From contig NW_006499363.1 of assembly GCF_000471905.2 (NCBI RefSeq), positions 551,057 to 615,056 of the forward strand: a stretch of 64,000 bases of DNA. The letters run 5' to 3'. Source of the DNA: Amborella trichopoda. Taxonomy: Eukaryota; Streptophyta; Magnoliopsida; Amborellales; Amborellaceae. The notes under the pieces are model-generated. The model was not told the DNA's origin. It did not search any database and saw only the letters and a list, made by a program, of their open reading frames with translations. This document shows, piece after piece, positions 23,108-35,005 of the stretch; position 1 is the first letter of the stretch, and the number at the start of each line of letters is the position of its first letter. The position numbers and the translations under genes were made by a program.

Positions 23108-25680
23108 GTGACACTACCGTACATGAACAAAATTTGCCACCTGCCAGATGCAGGGTGCCATACACGCCACTTGTTCTTGTGTATGAGTGATACTTGTCAC
23201 TTATCCAGCTATGGGCTGCCACCCAGCCAGCAAGTACTTAAGCCTCTCACACCCACTCTCATGCCATTTTCATTTCTCTTTCTCTCTCTCTAAAAGCTAA
23301 TAATAAGAACCATTGTGAGCTCACTGTGACTGCACTTTTGGAGCCTTGAAAGGAGCTTGAAAGAGGATGTGACAAGGGATTTTAGAGGTTGTGGCAGGGG
23401 ATTTAGGTAAGTGGATCAACCGCCATTGCACCAATATTATGAGAAGGCATGAAATTAAATATTTACAAGTATGAGATGGGTGATAAAGAGTGAAAGTATT
23501 GTAGCAATTTCTATGGTATTGTAGCAATTTCTATGCTTTGTTTTATTGAAATGGTGCCTTGTTGTATGATGAATGTTGGTGTTGAGAATGAATCTATAGC
23601 TTACAAATCCTGTAGAAAGAAAAATGTATATATATGTGTGTATATTGAGAAGGAATAATTATTATAATATTATTCACTGAGAATTGAAAGTTATGGAGCC
23701 TGTTTTTGAAGCATGTTAAGTGTTACTGTGAAATTTCAAGAACATACATGTTTTTTGTAATAGGCTTTTGAACTGTCAATTGATGTCCTAATGATCTCAA
23801 ATCACTGCTATTAGAAAGATATGCGAGTCTATTAAAGTGTTCATGTTCGCCCATTGTTGAAATTCCTTATAAATGTGAAATTATATTCCAATATATATAA
23901 GCATATCATTGTTGACTGTTTTTCTTGAGTATTTTAACTATCACCGCAGTTGTTATGGGTTTTGACTAATCAAATGAAGTCCATTTTCTCTCAAATTACC
24001 GACATTTGAAATATCTCTGAGTAGGCTTAAAGTTGCATGTAGAAATTATTTTGATATTCCTCTTAGATTGAAAGTTATAGCGGTGCTAAGTGAGGTATAT
24101 CACTGTCTCAGATGCACAGCAGAGCACAAATAGTGAACTACCATTGCTTTGAACTTTTGAAGGGTCAAACGGGGTCCAAATACTTTTAAACCAATCCCCC
24201 ATTTGAAAGATATATGTGTCTAGTGTAATATTGGTTTTGAAATCGTCTTCAAATTCTAAATATATCAAAAGTTATGACCCTCTTTATCGTCGGACGTCAC
24301 TGTCTGAAATGACAGGAAATGTGAATTATGATACTAATACTGTGATACTGCTACTGTCATACTGTGATACTGCTACTGCTATACTGTAATACTGCTACTG
24401 TCATATTGAGATACTGATATCGTCATAATGTGACACTGATACTGTGATATTGAAAATGTGATAATGGGATATTGGGATATTGACGTGAAACTGACCATTA
24501 TGTAATGGGACACCCATTGGTAGTGACACTGTTATACTGAGGAAACACTATGATACGGATAAACTGTGATATATTGTAAAACTGACCACTACGTAATGGG
24601 GTACTCATTAGTAGTTGGATACTGTTATGCCGGCAAATGTTGACTGTATCTCGACCTCAATGATAGGACTAGGGTCGGAAAGTAAAACTGAGTAATTGGG
24701 TGGGCCGCATCCTCCAATTGAAATAGGCACTATGTATTGGGTCACCCAATGGTAATGTAACACTCTCTCGTCGGAAGGGCATATGAGAGGGTCGCATCTT
24801 ACAAGGCCATTGCCTATCGAAAACCCCAAAGCGTGCTGGGGACGTGTGTGTGTGTGTGAGGACATTATGAAGTGAGACGCCCACTTGTAATTGTCTTCCC
24901 TCCTGAACGAGGGTAGAGGTTCTAACTTACAAGATTGACTGGACCTGATATATAAAAATTCAATTTCAGGAGTAGGCATCTCTAGCTTTCACTATGTAAA
25001 AATGTGATATGTCAGCCTTACTATTCTGCTTAAGATGGAATGATTCATGACTTATGCATTGTATATTCCTGATAATTGAATTGGATTTATTCTTACACTA
25101 TTAAAGCACTGAAAGTCTTAAGGGGGGGCGGGGGGGGAAGTTTTTTTTATATCTATGTAAACTAGTGAGTATTGTTATTTGTCATCGCTGTTTATAAAGT
25201 TGGGATGCAATGGTATAGATATGCTTGCTGGGCTGTAGCTCATGCTTTTTCATTCCCATGACTATAGAGTGATAGACTCTGATCTGAAGATCGGAAAGCT
25301 GGCTTGTGTGCTGGACGTGTGAAGCTTGGAGTTTAAAGAATAAGGATTCTATAGAAGCTTTTCATAGTAGGTGTTGGTGGCTGTACCACTGAAGTGTTTT
25401 ATGTAACTCTGTATTTTGTGGGTCAGTAATGCCCTTGAACTGATTGTAAAAGCATTTTTGGATAATGATGTTAATGGAAATGGCTGTGCTTTTGGATTCA
25501 TATATGTCTAAATGTTTGGATTTTAGTTTTATCTTGTGGTTTGCTCTTGATTCCATCTTTTTATACGTGGAGCCACTCCTATTTGAGTGGCGTTCGTCAC
25601 CTCATGTCGCGGTCACACACTCTGCTGCCCTCCGGCAAGTCCGGTATGGAGTCGGGGGCGGGGTCGTGATAGTCTCAAGC
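23108..25680 (+). mobile_element. Probable degenerate retroelement LTR/untranslated region
   Basis: There are no coding domains. The right end (25570-25680), with CTGCCCTCCGGCAAGTCCGG and GTCGGGGGCGGGGTCGTGATAG, resembles the GC-rich GGGTCGTGA end seen in long LTRs of plant Ty3/gypsy elements. A homopolymeric G tract lies at 25122-25138 and a GTGTGTGTGTGT tract near 24844-24858. Left boundary, termini and target duplication were not found, so the assignment is tentative. Confidence 0.3.
24315..24620 (+). repeat. Degenerate ATACTG(TG/CT) tandem repeat
   Basis: Many near-copies of GATACTGTGATACTGCTACT and shorter ATACTG words occur in tandem with drift. Within it a longer word recurs, ACTGACCA(T/C)TA(T/C)GTAATGGG, at about 24490 and 24580. 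Confidence 0.65.
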
Positions 25681-26265
25681 TGACCCAATGGACTTATGTT
25701 CCAAAGTCTATGACAGAGACACATAATTGGCCACATCAAAGTCATTGAGCCAGAGCCTCCCATCATCTGGTTCTCAATGGATTCCAAGTGCACCCCTGTG
25801 GGACATGTTTTTTACTTAATTTACAGGGGTCATCTCAAAGCACATTTACACTAGCTCTTTCAAAGTTGCATACGTCATTTTAAAGAGTGACTTCCCATGC
25901 GACTGTAAGTGTATATGTCATAAAAGTCTCATGTCAGGATACGCCATGACCATTCCATACAGGACCAATACTCTTTTAAATATTTAAGTTCTATTATAAT
26001 CAATTGGATTCTCCAAGTCTTGATTAATCGCATCAACTATGAGGCATTCTAATCAATACAGTTCTGACTCGGAGGTGACTCTCACACCTCCCCAAGAGAT
26101 CACTATCTTAAAACACATACTCTCAATGCCTCAATACCTGGGATATATGAATCTGGGCCCCAGTGCACCAAACACTCAGATTCAGTCTCTCTCTCTAATT
26201 CCCACTAAACGAAAAACTATTGGCTTTAAGGCTTTAAAAGGCCGCATGGCCAACATTCTTCCACT
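25680..26265 (-). mobile_element. Diverged family A-like LTR fragment
   Basis: In reverse orientation this carries the LTR-start landmark (AGGCTTTAAAAGGCC followed by GCATGGCCAACA, 26228-26255) and the diagnostic blocks 'CACATCAAAGTCATTG' and 'CAGGGGTCATCTC'. These align in order with 950-1100 and 5600-5780 of better-preserved copies. No terminal duplication was found. Confidence 0.5.
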
Positions 26266-26632
26266 TGGCTTTTGGATGCCTTATAAACGTTTTTTTTTCT
26301 CATTCTTAAAGACAATGAAATAATTTAAGCATTCATTCTCAACCACAAAAGAAATACACATATCAAACGAGGGAGCAAGTATCAATAACCAAGTTAACTT
26401 TCTCAATCTCATATCTGAAAGAAAGACTAATGCCATCTTGCAGGGGAATATATTTTTTTTATTTTTCTTCTTTCACCCTTTTTCTTTTATTTTTCTTTTC
26501 TTTTGGCAAAGATCACTTACAAGTAGTCTTATTACAACAACTATTCCTTCAAATAAAATAAAAACTAACAAATTCAAGATATTAAAAACCTTGATACCAT
26601 TAAACTAAATTTTTTTTAAGAAAAAAAATATC

Positions 26633-28389
26633 CACAATTCTTATGTTTGGGAATATAAAGACAATATAATTAAATATGACAAGAAATAAAAGAGAGTGTC
26701 GGAGATTACTTCAACCGGGCTTATTACACCCCACGCCGATTCACCACCATCTGATGGCGTGAGATCAATGATCAACTTTCAATCTCATTCGAGAAAGCAA
26801 GTTTAAATCAAACCACACCAATAAAACATAAACCCCTTTAATCACAAACTCAAACCCTAACTGAATTCACTTAGCAACCTAGTTTGAGGGAGATGAATTC
26901 TGTTTTTGCTATAGCCTAAAACCCTTAGCCATAAATCCATAGTTGAGGGATGAGAGAGAGAAGAACCACATAGCCTAAACCCTTAGCCCATTTTTACAAT
27001 ATGGGAGAGAGAGAGATCAAAGATGAGAAAGTGGGGCGTGCCCCCTTTGGGCTTTCAAGAGAGAGAGAGAAACTTTCTTAGGAGAGAGATAGAAAGATAA
27101 GGTGTAGAGATTTTTTGGTTTGCTTATTTTTGTGAGATTGAATATGAACCATTGATCTTGGGTGAATTGTGAGGTGATAGATTTGAGGTATCCATTCTAT
27201 AGATGGGCTATCAACATTATAGAAGATGCTAGAACCTTTATCTCCCTCTTTCCTATGACCATTATCCCATTAAATATAAATCAAATAATATTGTGTTTAA
27301 TCCAAAAATACGCACAAACTTTATTAAGCCTTTTAAAAGATTCACTCAAATCTTCTTTAACCACTTATCCCATAAAAGATAAGAAACCCCCTAAAAATAC
27401 GGTGTGTCACGCCATGGGAATAGGAAGCTCCAAAAAATTGGAGCGTGCCACCCATATGGTGGCTTTTGTTGCTCCCACCAATTTAGGGCATGGTGGGCCT
27501 ATATGCACAATGGGCCCCCAATGCTATTGTTAAATACTTAAAAATCAATAAATGATTTTAGAATTAATTTGAATATTTAAAACATTAAAAATCAATATAT
27601 TCATTTTTATAAATCCAAATTTTATAAATAAAATATCTAAAGATCTAGAAAAATTCAAATAATAATTCTAAAATCATATCATCATAAAATAAACACAATT
27701 AAATTCATTAGATGGGATAAGGATCCATATGGTATAGGCATAAATAATCTGCGGCACTCCACCTTAAACTGTAGATCACAGACCACACTCGCTTTATGAA
27801 ACCGACCCAGTGTTTCCCATGACCCACAGTCCATGCAAGAGCTCATTAGTGGATCACCTAAGTCTAGCCCATGATCCAAGGGGTCGCAATCTGGGTTTGT
27901 GGATTTCAGGTTCTCCCCTAAAGACGGGTCAATGTCATCTAGACTTGATGGGACCACAACTCTTATGGCGCATATGGGTGTCTCTCGCTCATACATAAGC
28001 TTTACCATGAAAGGTAATTCGCTTTCCCAAAATGGTCTATCATTATGCATGTCGTGTGATGGTACATGGATGGGGCTTTGGTCCCCCATCTCTAAAGGCC
28101 ACCATCACACACAAGGGTCACACAGTCCATCGGCTTACTCATCCGGGCATACTCCGACATCATCAAGGGATGACCCATTAAATCCCTTATCGGTGAATTT
28201 TCTATGCCCAAGTAATATAGGTTTTTCCCAACCGACTGGCCTAGAACATCAAGCACAGTTTGGTATTAGCAAACATTGTTTGCTTAGTATGGTCTACGAG
28301 GGACTACACTCCCACTGAGTTCATGTTCTACTATATCATTTTATTTTATAAGCACTCATAATGCCTTTAATGGTCACATTCACCCAACA
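26633..28389 (-). mobile_element. LTR family A copy, probably solo LTR with ATATC duplication
   Basis: On the reverse strand the element starts TGTTGGGTGAATGTGACC and includes AAAGGCATTATGAGTGC, the ATCAAGGGATGAC block (28159-28171), GTGGGCCTATATGC, CT-rich leader and the GTAATCTCCGACACTC block, ending near CCCAAACATAAGAATTGTG. A 5-bp direct repeat ATATC abuts both ends (26628-26632 and 28390-28394). The 3' terminus reads TG where CA is expected, so either it mutated or the duplication is chance. No coding sequence. Confidence 0.7.
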
Positions 28390-29092
28390 ATATCATGAAT
28401 GCATAAATCATTTTATGCTCCATAAGCATAGTCAATCAACATGGTCTAATAGCGCAATCAATAGTCATGAACCAATAAAACAACATGGTTGGAGAAGAGA
28501 AAGGAGTTGCAAAAACTTTTCAAATGGTCAATGGCTCTAAGTTTCAAATGCCCAAATCATGTTATTTTAGGAGATCGAGAAACTAAAAAAAATTGATCTT
28601 CGAAGAAAAAAGTCATAGTTTTAAATAAAAATGAATAGTTATTAAAAAATTAAATCACATTACAATAAAGTAAATAGAAAATGATGTAACCTAAGAACTT
28701 TGGGGAGAATTAAAAAATGATATAATTTAATCTAAAAGAAAAAGAAGGAAAACAGAGAACTCGAAAATGTACTGAAATTGCCAAATCTACATCTTACAAA
28801 TAAGTAAGCGAAATAAAGGAAATATAAAACCTAGGTTCTATCTAGATACTCTCCAAACATCAGATCTCTTCATAATCTAAGATTTCTATTTCTTATTCCA
28901 AGTTTTGAGTCAAATCCATCTTTGAGATTTCAAGTGCGCCCCAATCGATTTGCATCACAAAGACTTGGAATGAAGGAGGGTAAAGGAGATAGAGCGGAAC
29001 TCATTACTTTGGTGATGTCATGCTGTGGTGGGTTCCACTCCTCTCCGTCAATATCCATCTTTTGATTGGGCGGCAATAATGAACATACACAC
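28390..29092. other. No gene or clear element seen
   Basis: AT-rich intergenic sequence. No reading frame, terminal repeat or known domain is recognisable. Confidence 0.4.
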
Positions 29093-30503
29093 CAATGGTT
29101 TAAAAAACGGATCGGTGACCCGGATCGGCTTCTAAAAAACCGATCCGGATCGACGAATTGGCGATCCGGATCGGGAATCGGGTGAATCGGTTAGAATAAA
29201 GCTTAAAAAAAATCCGAAAAAATTATTAAAATTCATTATAAATATTGTTTTCTAGAAATTTCAATAAGAAATGAGGGTACTCCATTAAGAATTNNNNNNN
29301 NNNNNNNNNNNNNNNNNNNNNNNNNNNNNNNNNNNNNNNNNNNNNNNNNNNNNNNNNNNNNNNNNNNNNNNNNNNNNNNNNNNNNNNNNNNNNNNNNNNN
29401 NNNNNNNNNNNNNNNNNNNNNNNNNNNNNNNNNNNNNNNNNNNNNNNNNNNNNNNNNNNNNNNNNNNNNNNNNNNNNNNNNNNNNNNNNNNNNNNNNNNN
29501 NNNNNNNNNNNNNNNNNNNNNNNNNNNNNNNNNNNNNNNNNNNNNNNNNNNNNNNNNNNNNNNNNNNNNNNNNNNNNNNNNNNNNNNNNNNNNNNNNNNN
29601 NNNNNNNNNNNNNNNNNNNNNNNNNNNNNNNNNNNNNNNNNNNNNNNNNNNNNNNNNNNNNNNNNNNNNNNNNNNNNNNNNNNNNNNNNNNNNNNNNNNN
29701 NNNNNNNNNNNNNNNNNNNNNNNNNNNNNNNNNNNNNNNNNNNNNNNNNNNNNNNNNNNNNNNNNNNNNNNNNNNNNNNNNNNNNNNNNNNNNNNNNNNN
29801 NNNNNNNNNNNNNNNNNNNNNNNNNNNNNNNNNNNNNNNNNNNNNNNNNNNNNNNNNNNNNNNNNNNNNNNNNNNNNNNNNNNNNNNNNNNNNNNNNNNN
29901 NNNNNNNNNNNNNNNNNNNNNNNNNNNNNNNNNNNNNNNNNNNNNNNNNNNNNNNNNNNNNNNNNNNNNNNNNNNNNNNNNNNNNNNNNNNNNNNNNNNN
30001 NNNNNNNNNNNNNNNNNNNNNNNNNNNNNNNNNNNNNNNNNNNNNNNNNNNNNNNNNNNNNNNNNNNNNNNNNNNNNNNNNNNNNNNNNNNNNNNNNNNN
30101 NNNNNNNNNNNNNNNNNNNNNNNNNNNNNNNNNNNNNNNNNNNNNNNNNNNNNNNNNNNNNNNNNNNNNNNNNNNNNNNNNNNNNNNNNNNNNNACAAAA
30201 AAAAAAAAAATTCGAATCATGGATTACAAAAAAAAAAAACAATTACGATCATGGATTACAAAAAAATCTAATGAAGTATTACAAAAAAATCTATCATGGA
30301 TTGCAAAAAAAAAAAAAAAAAAAAAATTAACCGTACGGGACTCGCCGATTCCGTACAGTGAATTGGCAAGTCACTGTACAGAATCATCCGGTTCTCTCTA
30401 GAACCGGACGATTCCCGTTTTTTTCGCCGATTCGATCCGTTCATGGCGATTCCCGAGTCGAACCGGACGAGTCTGGTTCGACTCGGCATTTTTTTAAACA
30501 CTG
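29093..30503. mobile_element. Non-autonomous TIR element rich in GATCCGG, containing an assembly gap
   Basis: The left end CCAATGGTTTAAAAAACGG and right end GGCATTTTTTTAAACACTGG are inverted relatives (CCAGTGTTTAAAAAA). Both ends are followed inward by GGATCGG/CCGATCCGGATCG (left) or CGCCGATTCGATCCG/GAACCGGACGA (right). Most of the body is the 901-base gap. Right of the gap, 30195-30325 is a run of CATGGATTACAAAAAAA-type units. A clear target duplication was not found, so the superfamily is left open. Confidence 0.55.
29294..30194. other. Assembly gap (901 N)
   Basis: Undetermined bases flanked on the right by poly-A-rich tandem units, which likely caused the assembly break. Apparent reading frames across it are artefacts. 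Confidence 1.
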
Positions 30504-30504
30504 G

Positions 30505-30925
30505 TTCACACCAATGTTTGAAATGTCTAAACAATCAAACGTAAAACACACCTTCAAACAGTGCAGAGAAATATGGTTTCAATACTAAAACAAATAGTGC
30601 AAAGAAATATGGTTTCAATAATGAAATTTTTTGTGATAGCTTTAAAGTATATTTTCAAATTTAATTATAAATTTTAAAGTTTAAAAAATAGTGTAGATCG
30701 AGCAGATCGATAAAAATCTTGAAAATTGATGGTCCAAAAATGCGTTATGAGATGCACTATTTTCAAAACTCGAAATCTATTTTTTCTCATGTCCATGCAT
30801 TTCGATGTAGAGACTATCAATTTGAAAATAATTGGGCATCAAAAGAAACCTCTTCTAATAAGATTTTTGAGGTGGGCTCTAATTTGATTGTTTAGAGGCT
30901 CAATTTTATATAAACTTTTATCCCT
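30505..30925. mobile_element. MITE, AGGCTCTAAACAAT family
   Basis: The left arm (TGTCTAAACAATCAAACG) and right arm (GGGCTCTAATTTGATTGTTTAGAGGCTC, then TATATAAACTTTT) are inverted repeats. The body holds AGTGTAGATCGAGCAGATC, GGTCCAAAAATGCGTTATG and CTCATGTCCATGCATTTCGATG, shared with the copies at 16056 and 34095. The extreme left terminus is obscured by the adjacent 29093-30503 element. Confidence 0.65.
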
Positions 30926-30952
30926 TTTTTATAGATGGTAATTAGTTAGAAT

Positions 30953-32137
30953 CATGGTCGGCAAGTTTTTGTTTAAAATAGGTTTTTTTAAAAAATAAAA
31001 ACTCCAATTTTTTGAAATCCATTAAGAACTCCAAGTTTTTCAAAAGATCTTCAAAAAATCATGTTTTTTTAATAAAACTGATATAAATCCGTATTTTATC
31101 TTTTTTAAAAAAAATTTTTTAAAGAATTTCTTCCCTATAATTTTATTTCTTCATTAACTTAATTTTGTTGACTTTTGATTTAAAGATAAGTATATTAACA
31201 GTGGGAGTAAATTAAGAATATTGATTTAACAAAAATTCCATAAAATATTTCACCAATGAGTTCCCTTAAAAAAAAAGTATATGAAAAAATTTGAGCAATA
31301 TATTCTCCCAAAAAAATAATCAAAACAATCATATATTTTAAAATAATAGGTAGAATTAGAAGAAGAGTAACTCAATTTTTTTTTCTTTAAACCCATAACA
31401 TCCTTATAAAGGGCAAGAGAGAGATTCAATCATGCTAAAAAATTTAGGTTGCAAGGAATTCAGTACGAGATTCGAATTTGCTTAAGCATTTTGTTGTTTT
31501 TTTTATGCATAGAGAAGTTTGATTAGTTTCATACTTTATTTTTTGCTTTTTATTTCATTGGTTTATACAACATAGCATTTTGGATGGACCACTATTTTAC
31601 ATATTTGGGTCTTGTATTTTCTTTTAATTAACTGCAATCCTATGTTGAGGGCATTTTTTTTTAAAAAATAATCCTATACGTTGGTTTCACAACCCTTGTT
31701 ATTTGCTAATTAGTTATTGTGTTTATTATTGTTGTTGATGCTTAATTTTTATGCTCCTAATAAATTTGTGATATGCTTTGTACTGTGACAACAAAATAAG
31801 CATTGTTGCTAGATTTATTAAAAGTTTCCACAAAAATTTGTCAAGTATTACTCTAATGACACTAGTAAGGCTATAAAATTATTGTTTAATGGCTTTAATA
31901 TATCTATGTAATACCTGCAAATTATAATCTTATATTGTGTCATCTTTACATATCCAATTTTTTCACTTTGTTTTTTTGAACCAAATCTGAAAGATTCACG
32001 ATATTATAACTTACCTTATTTTTTGGCGATCCGGATTTTTTACTCGATTTTTTTGTTTGAATTTTTGGAATAAAACCGATTTATTAACGATATTTTGGTC
32101 TACCGATACTTTATTATTCCCCAACTTGCTAACTATG
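30953..32137. mobile_element. hAT-like non-autonomous element with 8-bp target duplication
   Basis: The termini CATGGTCGGCAAGTT and AACTTGCTAACTATG form a 15-bp inverted repeat with three mismatches. The flanks are an 8-bp direct repeat with two transition differences, GTTAGAAT (30945-30952) and GTCAGAAC (32138-32145). 8-bp duplications are typical of hAT transposition. The 1185-bp body is very AT-rich and has no transposase. GGCGATCCGGATTTTTTACTCG near the right end (32023-32044) relates it to GATCCGG-bearing elements nearby. Confidence 0.68.
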
Positions 32138-32479
32138 GTCAGAACCAACCCGACTCGAGATGGTATTGGTCTTGGCCCGATTCACCCCCCAAACCCCCCA
32201 CTTATATTTTTTCCTTTTTTAAGTTTATCTAGTGTTTTTTAGGTGCCTTTTACATCCTTGCCCCATAAATCATTGTTTTTATTTTTATTTTATTTTTTAT
32301 ATTTTTAATTTTTTTAGAACGCTAATTGTGATTGATTCAAATCTGATATAGATTGCCGATCTAGCTATTTGACATGAATCTGTGGGTAAATGATCGGCCC
32401 CACTAGTCTGGTTTTGAAACACTGGTCCACATGGAAAGATGGTAATGTCCTTTTACATTGAGCTGAATGCATATTTTTT

Positions 32480-32880
32480 TTTTAGTAATTATATGCTGTA
32501 CGGTTTGGATAATGTGCCCACCTTATACAATACAAGTAATGCACAACTCTACATTTTATTGAATGATGTAGTTCTAGTGTCAGAAACTTTGTGATTGTTT
32601 GAAAATCCATGTTCAATCTTAATTATGAATTTTTAAATTCAAGAAACGGTGCAAATCGAGCAAATCTATAAAAAAATCTTGAACATAGACGCTCCAAATA
32701 ACTTGTTACAAAATGTACTATTTTTAAGACTTAATTTTTTTTTCCCTTTTATATCTATAGATCTCTCGATTGAGCCAATCGATTTGACGGTTTTTCAACA
32801 TCGAAACACCTTTTCCTACTGGATTTTCAAGGTCCACCTTACCTTTATTGTATAAAGTTGCAGCTTATATATATATTTTT
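32480..32880. mobile_element. MITE, ACCTTATACAATACAAGTAATGCAC family
   Basis: Arms around CACCTTATACAATACAAG (32520-32538) and AAGGTCCACCTTACC...TTGTATAAAG (32829-32858) are partly inverted. The body words (AATCGAGCAAATCTATAAA, GATTGAGCCAATCGATTTG) match the copy at 53950-54435. Boundaries are approximate. Confidence 0.5.
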
Positions 32881-33023
32881 AATCATTTACATTTGATATC
32901 GTAAAGTCTTCATCACTTAGTTATTGAATGTAAAATTTGAACTAGTCATTATCACCCTAATTTCGCATTTAATGATAAGAGTGATTGTGACCTCCTTGTG
33001 TCAATGTTAAATGACTTGATGAA

Positions 33024-33440
33024 GTTTCTATAAGGCCTAGGATTTATGAAAACAAAGTAAAGCCTCACCTCAAATCTTTGTATGGAAAGCACTTTTGGCA
33101 ACGAAAATCTCCAAGGTGGCTCTAAAAGCAATTTTCGACGTTGATAATAAAATTTGAAATTTGAAAGATGTCACAGATCTGCAAATACTTATTTATAGGG
33201 CGATGGTCTAGATAATTTATTATAATATACACTATTTTAAAGCTTAAAATCTTAATTTTTTTTCATAAACATAATGTTCAAATCTGGATGATCGATGTAA
33301 ATGTTTTGCAATCCTTGAATTGCAATTTTCGATAAGTTATGAGATGAGGCTTTACTTATTTTAATAAGGTTGCCTTTCTATCAGGCATGAGATAAGGATT
33401 TACTTATTTTGATAAGGTTGCAACCCTATTAAACCATTTC
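33024..33440. mobile_element. MITE, GTTTCTATAAGGCCTAGG family
   Basis: The left arm GTTTCTATAAGGCCTAGG, then ATGAAAACAAAGTAAAGCCTCACCTCA, pairs with the right arm GAGATAAGGATTTACTTATTTTGATAAGG, then TTGCAACCCTATTAAACC. These form terminal inverted repeats of about 45 bp. Two more copies share both arms and the body words AAAAGCACTTT and AATGTTCAAA (54690-55110 and 60512-60905). Confidence 0.72.
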
Positions 33441-33485
33441 CTTTTATCATAACACAAAGCATTTGAACCCTTTGCCATCTCTTCA

Positions 33486-33670
33486 GGGATGGCAATGGAC
33501 CTGGACTAGACTTGGGATCCAAGGGGTAGACCCGATCCGGGTTTGGGTATGGGTTTAAAAATTGGACCCGACGGGTGGGGTCAGGTCTGGGTCAAGATCT
33601 TGGACCCAAACACTATCCGGGTCTGGTTGGGTCTGGATTCGGGTCTCAACCAGACCTGTTGCCACCCTAT
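33486..33670. mobile_element. Short GGGTCC-rich element with inverted ends
   Basis: The ends AGGGATGGCAATGG and CCTGTTGCCACCCT are inverted repeats. The body is made of GACCCGACGGGT, GGGTCTGGGT and GATCCGGGTTTGGG words shared with 15846-16010 and 61375-61510. The flanking 8-mers (ATCTCTTC, ATTTTGTT) match at only five of eight positions, so no duplication is claimed. Confidence 0.55.
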
Positions 33671-34094
33671 TTTGTTTATTCCATAGTTTTCGGTAAGTTT
33701 CAATGTTCAATATGGGAGAAAAATGGAAAAGTATACAAAGTGATCATAAATACTTTTGATACAAGGAGGTCACAATTACTTTTGTTCATAAGATTTCAAA
33801 TCGAGTAGTTGTAAGAGTATCATAGACTAGACTTGAAATTCAAAAAAACAAAATAAAAAAAAATTGTGAACCATTTCAAGCCATCTAATTTGACATCTAA
33901 TGCCTAAGAGTAACTATGTCCTCCTTGTAACAAAGATAAATAGTCTCGTGTATAGAACCCTGAGGAAATTTACCCAAAAAAAAACCGGAGGAAAATAATT
34001 TCTCTCCGAAAAAAATAAAAAAAATGGAGTTGAAGAAAAATATTTGAATCATATTTGTTATGGGAAAGTATATAAAGAGACAATTTACTTTTAA

Positions 34095-34470
34095 GGTGTG
34101 GTTTTCATAGAGTCAAGGCTCTAAACAATCAAATTAAAGCCTGCCTTCTTATAATATCAAGAAATATGGTTTTATTGTTGAAATTTTTTATGAAAGCCTT
34201 AAAATATATTTTCATCTTTAGTTATAAAATTTAAGCTTCAAATATAGTGTAGTTCGATCAGATCTATGAAAACTTAAAAATCTTCACGGTCCGAACATGT
34301 ATTACAAGATGCACTATCCAAAACTTGAAATCCATTTTTTTTCTCATGTCCATGCATCTTGATGAAAAGATGATCAATTTGATGATAATTAGGCCTCAAA
34401 ATAACCTCTTCTACTAATGTAGGCTCTAATTTGATTGTTTAGAGCCTAGGCGCTCTATAAACTTTTCCTT
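34095..34470. mobile_element. MITE, AGGCTCTAAACAAT family, complete copy
   Basis: The left arm GGTTTTCATAGAGTCAAGG, then CTCTAAACAATCAAATTAAAG, pairs with the right arm GGCTCTAATTTGATTGTTTAG, then AGCCTAGGCGCTCTATAAAC. The body shares AAATATAGTGTAGTTCGATCAG, CTCATGTCCATGCATCTTGATG and GATGATCAATTTGATG with the copies at 16056, 30505 and 60955. It lies about 0.5 kb upstream of the SKS start codon. Confidence 0.72.
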
Positions 34471-34799
34471 TACTTTTAATATAATGAGGTCAGGTATACT
34501 TTTGTCCATCAAATTTCAAACCCTATGGCTCCAAGTGTATCATTAACTAGACTCCAAGTTCAAAAACGAATTCTCGAGCTTTATAATACATCCCAATCAT
34601 CCAATTTGACATCTAATCCATCAGTATCAAAACATCTATGTACCAAAAATAAATTACCTCGCAGAATACCATCTCATTAGTTGTACTTTTTAAGAGCTCT
34701 CCTTTTTAGAACACTATTATTTTCTCCTTTAAAATAAAAAAAAATCTAGAATCAAGAGCATTGAAAATCATTTACGGGAAAGTGGAATTTGGACCTTTT

Positions 34800-35005
34800 A
34801 AAATTAAATTAAATTGGAAAATGTACGCGCCTTTGGACCCCACTGTCTACTCGCTATTCGAAACTGTTTCTCTCTCTTACGGGCAAGTCTCTATCTCCCT
34901 TGCAGTTGCTCGAACACTGAAGAGGCTCCTCTCCCAAACTCTGCTCGCCTTTCCTCTTCGTTTAGAGAGAGAAAGAGAAGAGAAGAGGGACAGAGAGAAA
35001 AAGGA
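34800..35005 (+). promoter_or_regulatory. Probable 5' UTR/core promoter region of the SKS gene
   Basis: Immediately upstream of the chosen start codon the composition changes. Pyrimidine-rich patches (TTTCTCTCTCTTAC, CTCTATCTCCC) are followed by a purine-rich GAGAGAGAAAGAGAAGAGAA run (34965-34984), a combination common in plant 5' leaders. No convincing TATA box was found, so the transcription start is not placed. Confidence 0.4.

Noticed and set aside
22710-23293. Overlapping Ser/Leu-rich reading frames on both strands
   Set aside because: They are translations of the 26-bp minisatellite in different frames, with no conserved sequence outside it.
27682-28318. Reading frames of 135 and 139 codons on opposite strands
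   Set aside because: Both lie within the U3 part of a non-coding LTR. Equivalent positions in the other copies of the LTR (57580, 4789) are interrupted by stops.
34761-35005. Upstream Met codons in two frames before the SKS start
   Set aside because: The in-frame one would place about 64 unrelated residues before the hydrophobic leader, destroying the signal peptide position typical of the family. The other frame ends without matching any exon.
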